This document shows positions 25,518 to 31,385 of a stretch of DNA of 31,385 nt, piece by piece. The first letter of the stretch is position 1. Every line of letters starts with the position of its first letter. Source of the DNA: a virus; the IMG/VR virus record IMGVR_UViG_3300035034_000238, positions 1-31,385 of that record, one strand, 5' to 3'. The position numbers and the translations under genes are program-made. The notes under the pieces were generated by a model. That model searched no databases and had not been told where the DNA came from. It was given only the letters and a program-made list of their open reading frames with translations.

Positions 25518-28001
25518 ATGAATAAATTCACAAGAGAAGAAGTAATTGCTTCAGCTCTTGTGTATTTTAAAGGAGATTCCCTTGCGGCTAACGTATGGGC
25601 GGATAAGTATGCACTGAAGGATTCAGAGGGCAATATTTATGAGAAGACTCCTTTAGATATGCACAAGAGAATGGCTAGAGAGGTGGCCAGAATTGAAGAC
25701 AAGTACAAAAACCCTCTAAGCTATGGGGAGATACTGGAAGTCTTTGTAGGCTTTAAGTATCTGGTACCCCAAGGGTCACCCATGGCAGGAATAGGAAACC
25801 CATTTGTTAAAACATCTCTGTCCAACTGTTATGTTATCCCTCCAACACATGACTCTTATGGAGGCATCATGATGACAGATCAGCAACAGGTGCAGTTAAT
25901 GAAGAGACGTGGAGGAGTAGGACATGATCTAGGAACAATCAGACCTATTGGTTCAATCGCTAACGGATCTCGTTTGAAGGGAAACACTGGGATGCCTTTA
26001 TTTATGGAGCGCTTTAGTAACTCAACTCGGGAAGTAGCACAAGACAATAGAAGAGGAGCTCTCATGCTATCTTGTCCTATAAGACACCCTGACGCAGAAG
26101 TATTCATAGATAAGAAGATGGACACTAAGCAAGTAACTGGTGCTAATGTATCTGTTAAGGTGGATGACGAGTTTATGGAATCTCTTACTAAAGATGGGAA
26201 ATACACACAGAGGTTTCCTGTTGATGGTAATAATCCTAAAATTACCAAGGAGATAGATTCTAGGACTCTATGGAATAAGATAATTTATAACGCATGGAAA
26301 TCCGCTGAGCCAGGTGTTCTATTCTGGGATACTATACTTAGAGAAAGTCCAACACAAGGCTATGGTAAGTCGTGGAAGGAAAGTAGTACGAATCCCTGCG
26401 GAGAAATCCCTTTGAACCCATACGACAGCTGCAGATTGTTGGCCATAAACTTGTACTCATATGTGGATAATCCATTTACTGAGTTTGCTGTATTCAACAC
26501 AGAAAAGTTCTCTAATCATGTTCGTAAGGCACAAAGAATTATGGACGACATTATTGATCTTGAAGTTGAAAGACTTGATGCTATAATTGATAAGATTAAA
26601 CGAGATCCTGAGCCTTATGGTGTTAAAGAAGTAGAGTTAGATCTATGGATTAACATTAGAAAGAAAGCTATTGAAGGTCGTAGAACCGGACTCGGTATAA
26701 CGGCGGAGGGTGATATGATTGCAGCTTTAGGTTACACATATGGAACTCCTGATGCTACAGAAGTTGCTGTTTCTGTACATAAATTGATGGCGGTTGAGGC
26801 GTACAAGTCTTCTATTGATATGGCTGAGGAGAGAGGGCCATTCAATATTTATTATTTGGCAAGAGAGACGGGGGGTTTCATAGATAGAATTTTTGAGGCT
26901 ATGCCCTATGAGTATAAACAAAAGTGGAGAGATCATGGAAGAAGGAACATCGCGATGTTAACAATCGCTCCCACAGGAACAACTAGCCTCATGACACAAA
27001 CATCATCTGGAATTGAGCCTGTATTTATGCCGGCTTACAAGAGGCGTAGGAAGACAGAGAATGCTGACCTATGTGTATTCAAGGATGAAATAGGGGATAT
27101 GTGGGAAGAGTATCATGTGTTCCATCCTAAGTTTAAAGAGTGGTACAACATAAATAATATGGATACTACTGGCCTTGACGTTAAGGAACTTGAAAACTGT
27201 ACCGATGCTGAAATCACTGAGTTGATTAAATTATCTCCTTATTACAACGCTACATCTGATGATGTAGACTATATAGAGAAAGTATATATGCAAGGAGCTA
27301 TTCAGAAATGGGTAGATCATTCTATCAGTGTTACAGTGAATGTTCCAAAGGATACAACTGTAGATACAGTAGCAGAAATTTATATGACTGCATGGAAACA
27401 AGGATGTAAAGGTGTTACTATTTATAGAGATGGAAGCAGAGCCGGTGTTCTTGTTAAACATACAGATGACCACAATACTGAAATCATATATATAGATGCA
27501 CCAAAGAGGCCAGAAACTCTTGAGGTGGATATGTATAATTTCAGAGCTCTAGGTCAAGATTGGACGGGTATCGTTGGACTTCTAAAGGGAAAGCCATATG
27601 AAATCTTCGCCATGCCCCAATTTGGGTCAAAGGAATTCAGTAAATCAATTACAAAAGGTACTTTAACACGTAAAGGTAAACAGAGATACAAATTGTCTGG
27701 TGTGTACAAGAGCCAAGAGTATATCATAGATAACATTATACAGTTTATGAGTGCTGATGAACAGTACCAAACCAGAGACCTCTCAGGGAGTTTAAGGCAT
27801 GGACGTCATCCTAAACATATAGTTTCTGATATAGATAAGTCTTCGTATGTAAGTTCTTTTAGAAGGGCTATTAGTAGAATTCTTAAGAGCTATCTCACTA
27901 ACGAGGATGTGTCAGACAAATGTCCAAGCTGCTCGGAAGCCTTAGTATTTGAATCTGGATGTAAAACCTGCAACCATTGTGGTTGGAGTGCCTGTAGTTA
28001 A
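25518..28001 (+). CDS. nrdJ: Class II (adenosylcobalamin-dependent) ribonucleotide reductase
   Basis: The 827-residue protein has the ten-strand barrel signatures of class II reductases. C104 in LSNCYV and C305 in YDSCRLLAINL form the redox pair. C294 in NPCGE (with E296) is the thiyl-radical cysteine; the eleven-residue spacing C294-C305 matches the class II pattern. PTGTTSLM and GCKGVTIYRDGSR follow as substrate and barrel elements. The C-terminus carries a zinc-ribbon-like tail (CPSC, CKTC, CGWSAC) that probably shuttles reducing equivalents. It makes deoxyribonucleotides using coenzyme B12 and needs no oxygen and no NrdB subunit, none of which is encoded here. The phage must take cobalamin from its host. 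It starts two bases after its neighbour. Confidence 0.93.
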   Translation: MNKFTREEVIASALVYFKGDSLAANVWADKYALKDSEGNIYEKTPLDMHKRMAREVARIEDKYKNPLSYGEILEVFVGFKYLVPQGSPMAGIGNPFVKTSLSNCYVIPPTHDSYGGIMMTDQQQVQLMKRRGGVGHDLGTIRPIGSIANGSRLKGNTGMPLFMERFSNSTREVAQDNRRGALMLSCPIRHPDAEVFIDKKMDTKQVTGANVSVKVDDEFMESLTKDGKYTQRFPVDGNNPKITKEIDSRTLWNKIIYNAWKSAEPGVLFWDTILRESPTQGYGKSWKESSTNPCGEIPLNPYDSCRLLAINLYSYVDNPFTEFAVFNTEKFSNHVRKAQRIMDDIIDLEVERLDAIIDKIKRDPEPYGVKEVELDLWINIRKKAIEGRRTGLGITAEGDMIAALGYTYGTPDATEVAVSVHKLMAVEAYKSSIDMAEERGPFNIYYLARETGGFIDRIFEAMPYEYKQKWRDHGRRNIAMLTIAPTGTTSLMTQTSSGIEPVFMPAYKRRRKTENADLCVFKDEIGDMWEEYHVFHPKFKEWYNINNMDTTGLDVKELENCTDAEITELIKLSPYYNATSDDVDYIEKVYMQGAIQKWVDHSISVTVNVPKDTTVDTVAEIYMTAWKQGCKGVTIYRDGSRAGVLVKHTDDHNTEIIYIDAPKRPETLEVDMYNFRALGQDWTGIVGLLKGKPYEIFAMPQFGSKEFSKSITKGTLTRKGKQRYKLSGVYKSQEYIIDNIIQFMSADEQYQTRDLSGSLRHGRHPKHIVSDIDKSSYVSSFRRAISRILKSYLTNEDVSDKCPSCSEALVFESGCKTCNHCGWSACS

Positions 28002-28010
28002 ACTACAACT

Positions 28011-28232
28011 ATGAGTAAAGACAATAAAATGACAACGGAGAGTCTTGATCCCTACTTATGGGATATCCAAGACTCTCTTCTTGTTGAAGCCGCAGAGAAC
28101 TTACATTATGTCCACTGGAGTGAGATAGCAGAAATGAGTACTAAGGCAAACTTTCAGTACACGAAGGATAAGTTACACAGTATTATGATTAGTAAATTTA
28201 GACAAGAAGAATATGCAAACGACTCTTTATAA
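28011..28232 (+). CDS. Unknown small acidic protein, 73 aa, containing an inverted repeat
   Basis: A short soluble, helical, acidic product (MSKDNKMTTESLDPYLWDI at the start) without a recognised family. Codons 10-22 contain a strong inverted repeat (28038-28077), which may mean that the RNA structure matters as much as the peptide. It starts nine bases after the reductase stop and overlaps the ligase gene by 20 bp, so it is probably translated to keep the ribosome coupled to the ligase. Confidence 0.6.
   Translation: MSKDNKMTTESLDPYLWDIQDSLLVEAAENLHYVHWSEIAEMSTKANFQYTKDKLHSIMISKFRQEEYANDSL
28038..28077 (+). repeat. Inverted repeat able to form a 15-bp hairpin
   Basis: GAGAGTCTTG (28038-28047) is the exact reverse complement of CAAGACTCTC (28068-28077). 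Inside, ATCCC (28048-28052) pairs with GGGAT (28060-28064) around a seven-base loop, leaving a three-base ATC bulge on the 3' side. No T run follows, so it is not an intrinsic terminator. It could be an RNase III processing site or an attenuator between the reductase and ligase genes. Confidence 0.8.
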
Positions 28233-29391
28233 AGATTTTAAACCCAATTTAATCCCAAACTCAAAAGTATCTAGCCCTATAGATTTGAGAGAAATTCTTG
28301 GAGATAAAATTGATGACTACGTACTTTCCTTAAAGAAGGACGGGTGTCGTATTGAAGTAGTAGGAGGGAAGCTACTCTCCAGAGCCTTAAAGCCCATAAC
28401 AAGCACCTGGATACAAAAAAGATTTTTTGACTTAACACAGAAATGTCTTAAGTACGGTATTATTTTGGAAGGGGAATTTTATTCTCATGGAATGAAATTC
28501 AATGAGATTAATAGATTTTTCAAAACAGAAGATGTAACAGATACAAAACACTTACGTGAGATGGAAGCTGATACCCATAAATATAATCTTACAGGTACTA
28601 TCAAACATCCTATATGGGTAGTAGTGAAAGATGCCGATAAACTGTTAGAGGTAAGAAAAACTCATAGCTCTAAGTTCGAGCAGGATTGGCCAGGTCGTAC
28701 TCCAGAGTGGATGAGTACATATCACGAATCCTTACAACTATGGCCATTTGATTGCATAATAGAGTTAAATGTAAGTGCACCATTTAGGGAGAGGATGAAA
28801 TGGTTATTTAGCCAAATCCACGACAAGGATGGACTCTTACATGAGTTTAAGGACATCGTTAATACTAATGGGTGGTTTAACCTATGTAATGAACAAGACT
28901 TTTCTGAGATATACACATATGGGGATTTAGAGAAATTGTACGAAGAGTCTCTTGATCTAAATTGGGAAGGGTTAGTCATCACACATCACAAGAGAACGTA
29001 CAAATATGGTAGGTCAACTGCCAGAGAGGCTACTATCTTTAAGATGAAAGAAGATAAGTTAGAGTATGATGGTCAGGTGTTAGATATCGTTGAAGGGACA
29101 ATAGCGAGAAGTGGGGCCCCTAGGTCCACAAATGAACTAGGGAGATCAGTAACTTCCAAATTAGCTCATGATAGAGAACCCTCTGGAATTGCATCTGGAA
29201 TCCTATCTGAATTCGAGGGACACAAAATCACAGTATCCTTTGATGGATATGATCATGATGAACTTAGAGAACTATTAGCCAACAAAGACAAGTATGTAGG
29301 ACAGTGGTTCAAGTACACTGGCATGAAACCAGTTAAGAATGTGCCACGTCATGCCCATATGACTAGAAACAGTTGGAGAGATAGTAAATAA
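28213..29391 (+). CDS. ATP-dependent DNA ligase
   Basis: The 392-residue protein carries the nucleotidyltransferase motifs of ATP ligases. Motif I is KKDGCR with K41 as the adenylated lysine, motif III is ILEGEF (E86), motif IIIa lies around WPFDCII, motif IV is WEGLVI (E252), and motif V is FKMKEDK (K277, K279). A C-terminal OB-fold-like region follows (VSFDGYDHDELREL to the end). It seals nicks after the flap nuclease acts. The start overlaps the preceding small gene by 20 bp. Confidence 0.9.
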   Translation: MQTTLYKDFKPNLIPNSKVSSPIDLREILGDKIDDYVLSLKKDGCRIEVVGGKLLSRALKPITSTWIQKRFFDLTQKCLKYGIILEGEFYSHGMKFNEINRFFKTEDVTDTKHLREMEADTHKYNLTGTIKHPIWVVVKDADKLLEVRKTHSSKFEQDWPGRTPEWMSTYHESLQLWPFDCIIELNVSAPFRERMKWLFSQIHDKDGLLHEFKDIVNTNGWFNLCNEQDFSEIYTYGDLEKLYEESLDLNWEGLVITHHKRTYKYGRSTAREATIFKMKEDKLEYDGQVLDIVEGTIARSGAPRSTNELGRSVTSKLAHDREPSGIASGILSEFEGHKITVSFDGYDHDELRELLANKDKYVGQWFKYTGMKPVKNVPRHAHMTRNSWRDSK

Positions 29392-29396
29392 TATCA

Positions 29397-29455
29397 AGAG
29401 GGTTAGCTTATATGGGCCAAAGCCTTGGAAGCCAGTTGGAATCTGGCACCCTCTA
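29397..29455 (+). ncRNA. tRNA-like element without an anticodon arm
   Basis: The 59-nt stretch folds as a cloverleaf missing one arm. The acceptor stem AGAGGGT (29397-29403) pairs perfectly with ACCCTCT (29448-29454), with A as discriminator. T8 and A9 follow. The D arm has stem GCTT/AAGC (29406-29409, 29420-29423) and loop ATATGGGCCA, keeping A14, G18-G19 and A21. The T arm is GCCAG, loop TTGGAAT, CTGGC (29431-29447), with G53, T54, T55, A58 and C61 in place. Only CTTGGAA separates D and T arms, where about 22 nt with the anticodon stem-loop should be. C56 is replaced by G, so the usual G19-C56 contact is lost. No CCA is encoded. It fills the ligase-dNMP kinase gap. Confidence 0.6.
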
Positions 29456-29475
29456 ATAATTTAAAGAGTGATTAT

Positions 29476-30078
29476 ATGATGAAACTTAATGTTTACATCG
29501 GAGTCATGGGTTCTGGCAAAGACTATGAAGCTGATAAATGTGATGAAAAAATATCATTTGGTGATGCTGTCAGAAGAGATGTATGGAAAATCCTTAAATG
29601 GAAGCCAAAAACTCAAGAAGAATATGAGATGTTTAAGGAAACTAAGTGGAAACTCCCTGGAGATAGGATTCATTATTTTACAGGTAGAAGGATACTTCAA
29701 GACTATGGTACTGATATCAGAAGGACTGAAGATAAAGACCATTGGGTTAAGCAACTGATTACTAAGATAGATGCTGTGAACAACACTAATCTAACATTAG
29801 AAGTACATGAGCGTAAATATCTGACAGTAGGAATACCTGATTGTAGATTTCCAAATGAGGTTTCTGGCATCATAAATTTATGGGAGAAGTTAGCTACTAC
29901 TCCCAAAAGATTTGAATTAGAATTTATCCATTGTGATTATAAATCTAATAGGTACAATGCTGAGGATCCTCATGAGTCTGAGTCTATGGCTCAAGAGTTT
30001 GCAGGAAAAGTATATAAGACGGGAGAATTTTTTATGAAAATACTCAAATTACATTACACACAATGGGAACAAAAATAA
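29476..30078 (+). CDS. Deoxynucleoside monophosphate kinase (T4 gp1-like)
   Basis: The frame extends back to TTG 29425, but that would run through the tRNA-like element; ATG 29476 (or 29479) behind TTTAAAGAGTGATTAT is the better start, giving 200 residues. A Walker A loop lies at 9-15 (GVMGSGK, then D16), as in T4 gp1. GRRILQDYGTDIRRTEDKDHW and VGIPDCRFPNEV match the family's substrate-binding and lid segments. It converts dNMPs to dNDPs, including the dTMP made by ThyX encoded next, with which it overlaps by 16 bp. Confidence 0.85.
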   Translation: MMKLNVYIGVMGSGKDYEADKCDEKISFGDAVRRDVWKILKWKPKTQEEYEMFKETKWKLPGDRIHYFTGRRILQDYGTDIRRTEDKDHWVKQLITKIDAVNNTNLTLEVHERKYLTVGIPDCRFPNEVSGIINLWEKLATTPKRFELEFIHCDYKSNRYNAEDPHESESMAQEFAGKVYKTGEFFMKILKLHYTQWEQK

Positions 30079-31100
30079 ACGCTAAGATAATAGCAGACAG
30101 TTTAAGTCCGTCAGGTAGTAGAATCACTACGTACCTATTAACTTACCCTAGATTTATTCATGGGGAATTAATGACTCATAGAATGTTTAGTAGAAACTCA
30201 GCATCAAGTAGAGCTATACCTTTTAAAAAGATGGTTAAGATGGCTAAAGAAGATCCTTTTATACCTATTGCTTGGCAAAAAGATCATAAAGGGATGCAGG
30301 GAACTGAATATTTAGAAATAAAACCTAATGTATTTGGACCTGTCAATGGTTGGCTAGAAGCCAGAGATAAGGCAGTAGAATTAGCTAATTACTTAAATGA
30401 ATTAGGTGTAACTAAACAACTTTGTAATAGATTATTAGAACCTTTTATGTGGCATACAGTTATAATTACAGCAACTGAATTTGAAAATTTCTTTGCATTA
30501 AGATGTCCTGCTTATTATGATGGAAAAGTAAATCATAGAAGTATTAAAGATTATCTTAAAGCTAATGATTCTGATATAGAGAAATACCCAGAAAGTTATT
30601 GGAAAAGTATTAATCAATCTCAAGCAGAAATTCATATACAAGCATTAGCAGAATCTATGTGGAATGCTATGAATGAATCTATTTCTAAAAAATTAAAACC
30701 TGGGGAGTGGCATATACCTTTTGGGGAATATATTGATGAGAATCCTAAAGTAGAGACAGAGCTGGAACTACTCTCTAATAAAATTCACTTTACATCTATT
30801 GCAGATAGTGCAGATATGGAAATGCTTAAAGTCAAAATAGCTACAGCGATGTGTGCTAAACTATCATATAACAATCATGGTAGTATTGTGAATTTTTCAA
30901 AAGATCTTGATTTACATGACATGTTATTAAGAAATAAACACATGAGTCCTTTTGAACATTGTGCCAGAGTTATGTCTGATGTAGAATACTCTTTGTGTTA
31001 TTATAAAGGGTCTTTAACAGATAAAAATTCTGATAAAAGTAATAGTGGATGGTGTAGAAATTTTAAAGGATTTATACAATACAGGGATTTAGTAGAATAA
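30063..31100 (+). CDS. thyX: Flavin-dependent thymidylate synthase ThyX
   Basis: The 345-residue protein has the ThyX motif in the form THRMFSRNSASSR (38-50; consensus RHRxxSxNxxSxR, with Thr for the first Arg), which binds FAD and dUMP. FMWHTVIITATEFENFFALRC and the later MSPFEH segment are also typical. It is longer than cellular ThyX (about 220-250 residues), with extra sequence at 160-260. It methylates dUMP to dTMP using methylenetetrahydrofolate and reduced FAD. The substrate comes from the dUTPase at 18679 and the product goes to the kinase upstream. It is the last gene before a strong terminator. Confidence 0.92.
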   Translation: MGTKINAKIIADSLSPSGSRITTYLLTYPRFIHGELMTHRMFSRNSASSRAIPFKKMVKMAKEDPFIPIAWQKDHKGMQGTEYLEIKPNVFGPVNGWLEARDKAVELANYLNELGVTKQLCNRLLEPFMWHTVIITATEFENFFALRCPAYYDGKVNHRSIKDYLKANDSDIEKYPESYWKSINQSQAEIHIQALAESMWNAMNESISKKLKPGEWHIPFGEYIDENPKVETELELLSNKIHFTSIADSADMEMLKVKIATAMCAKLSYNNHGSIVNFSKDLDLHDMLLRNKHMSPFEHCARVMSDVEYSLCYYKGSLTDKNSDKSNSGWCRNFKGFIQYRDLVE

Positions 31101-31101
31101 C

Positions 31102-31138
31102 AAAAGCCTATCCTTAACGGGATAGGCTTTTTTTTTTT
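31102..31138 (+). terminator. Rho-independent terminator after thyX
   Basis: AAAAGCCTATCC (31102-31113) pairs with GGATAGGCTTTT (31120-31131) in a perfect 12-bp stem with loop TTAACG. The T run continues to 31138. It begins two bases after the thyX stop. The A run at its left side gives a shorter T tract for the opposite strand, so it may also stop the convergent gene entering from the right. Confidence 0.92.
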
Positions 31139-31167
31139 ATTTTTCTGTAAATTTAGATGCCTTCTTA

Positions 31168-31385
31168 TTACTCCTTAGCCTCTGAGAAGTAAGTACTTGT
31201 AAAGTAAGTGAAGACAACCGTGCCGGTGACCAGTAATAAGTCCTTCCAAATAACGATTCCATCCACGACTATTTGAGTTATTGCGTCAGGGATAGCGACC
31301 GACAAGGCAACTAAGATAGCACTGGCCACGTCACGCCAGTCGAAAACCCCATCGATTGATACGGAAGGGAACCACCAGTTTTTTG
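31168..31385 (-). CDS. C-terminal part of a membrane protein, possibly holin-like (partial, start outside the window)
   Basis: On the minus strand an open frame comes in from the right edge and ends at TAA (31168-31170) followed by a second TAA. The 71 visible residues include two hydrophobic stretches, around VASAILVALSVAIPDAI and LLLVTGTVVFTYF, separated by a short polar piece (DGIVIWKD), and end YFSEAKE. Two closely spaced membrane segments with a charged tail fit small phage holins, but other membrane proteins are possible. The base composition of this stretch is visibly richer in G and C than the left-hand genes. It is convergent with thyX. Confidence 0.6.
   Translation of the reverse strand, partial: KNWWFPSVSIDGVFDWRDVASAILVALSVAIPDAITQIVVDGIVIWKDLLLVTGTVVFTYFTSTYFSEAKE

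Noticed and set aside
28011-28077. Intrinsic terminator after the reductase gene
   Set aside because: The hairpin is strong but is followed by TTCTTGTTGAAG with no T run.
29397-29455. Complete functional tRNA gene
   Set aside because: There is no room for an anticodon stem-loop between the D and T arms, so no anticodon can be assigned.
29425-29475. TTG-initiated N-terminal extension of the dNMP kinase
   Set aside because: It runs through the T arm and acceptor of the tRNA-like element, has no family similarity, and a better ATG lies at 29476 just before the P-loop strand.
30063-31100. thyX as a recent transfer because of A/T-ending codons
   Set aside because: Leucine codons favour TTA, but the neighbouring ligase does so too, and I could not measure a reliable difference by eye.
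1-31385. CRISPR array, insertion sequence or integrase/attachment site
   Set aside because: No spaced direct repeats, transposase, recombinase or terminal inverted repeats were seen anywhere in the window.

Overview
The window looks like a block of a large lytic dsDNA tailed phage that infects a Bacteroidetes host, most likely a crAss-like phage (Crassvirales). Several features point there. Genes are tightly packed on one strand with short overlaps. The DNA is AT-rich. Most starts sit behind A/T-rich leaders instead of Shine-Dalgarno sites. A giant single-chain RNA polymerase carries a DFDID metal-binding motif. Around it lies a family A polymerase, DnaB-like helicase, DnaG-like primase, Sak4-like ATPase, PD-(D/E)XK nuclease and ThyX set. 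The family assignment is inference from recognised motifs; no database was searched. Stop codons fit the standard bacterial code (mostly TAA, some TAG and TGA).

Layout. Bases 1-411 hold the 3' end of a repeat-containing gene, a possible 39-codon GTG-start gene and the leader of a small unknown gene with a strong Shine-Dalgarno site. Bases 916-8097 encode the 2393-residue RNA polymerase-like protein, which contains a DUF4326-like domain followed by a NADAR (YbiA-like) domain between two polymerase-like segments. Bases 8135-10159 hold a nucleotidyltransferase-fold protein and three unknown genes. Bases 10161-18031 are the replication core: family A DNA polymerase, SF2 helicase, an unknown gene, DnaB-like helicase, Sak4-like ATPase, a probable ssDNA-binding partner and primase. 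Bases 18059-22075 hold a secreted lytic transglycosylase whose frame runs on over a dUTPase gene, a histone H1-like gene with an in-frame stop, and a GHKL ATPase of rIIA type. The rIIB-like gene follows, closed by an intrinsic terminator at 23341-23374.

Bases 23392-31100 form a second cluster: PD-(D/E)XK nuclease, 5'-3' exonuclease/flap nuclease, two unknown genes, class II (B12-dependent) ribonucleotide reductase, a small gene containing a strong hairpin, ATP-dependent DNA ligase, a 59-nt tRNA-like element without an anticodon arm, dNMP kinase and ThyX. A strong terminator (31102-31138) ends it. A convergent gene for a membrane protein enters from the right edge on the minus strand.

The genes form a coherent programme. 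One set copies, repairs and recombines DNA. Another supplies dNTPs (RNR, dNMP kinase, dUTPase, ThyX). The RNA polymerase with its ADP-ribose-related cargo and the rIIA/rIIB pair plausibly act at the host-takeover and counter-defence stage. The observations most worth checking are the anticodon-less tRNA-like element, the NADAR/DUF4326 insertion in the polymerase, the overprinted transglycosylase/dUTPase junction and the interrupted H1-like gene.
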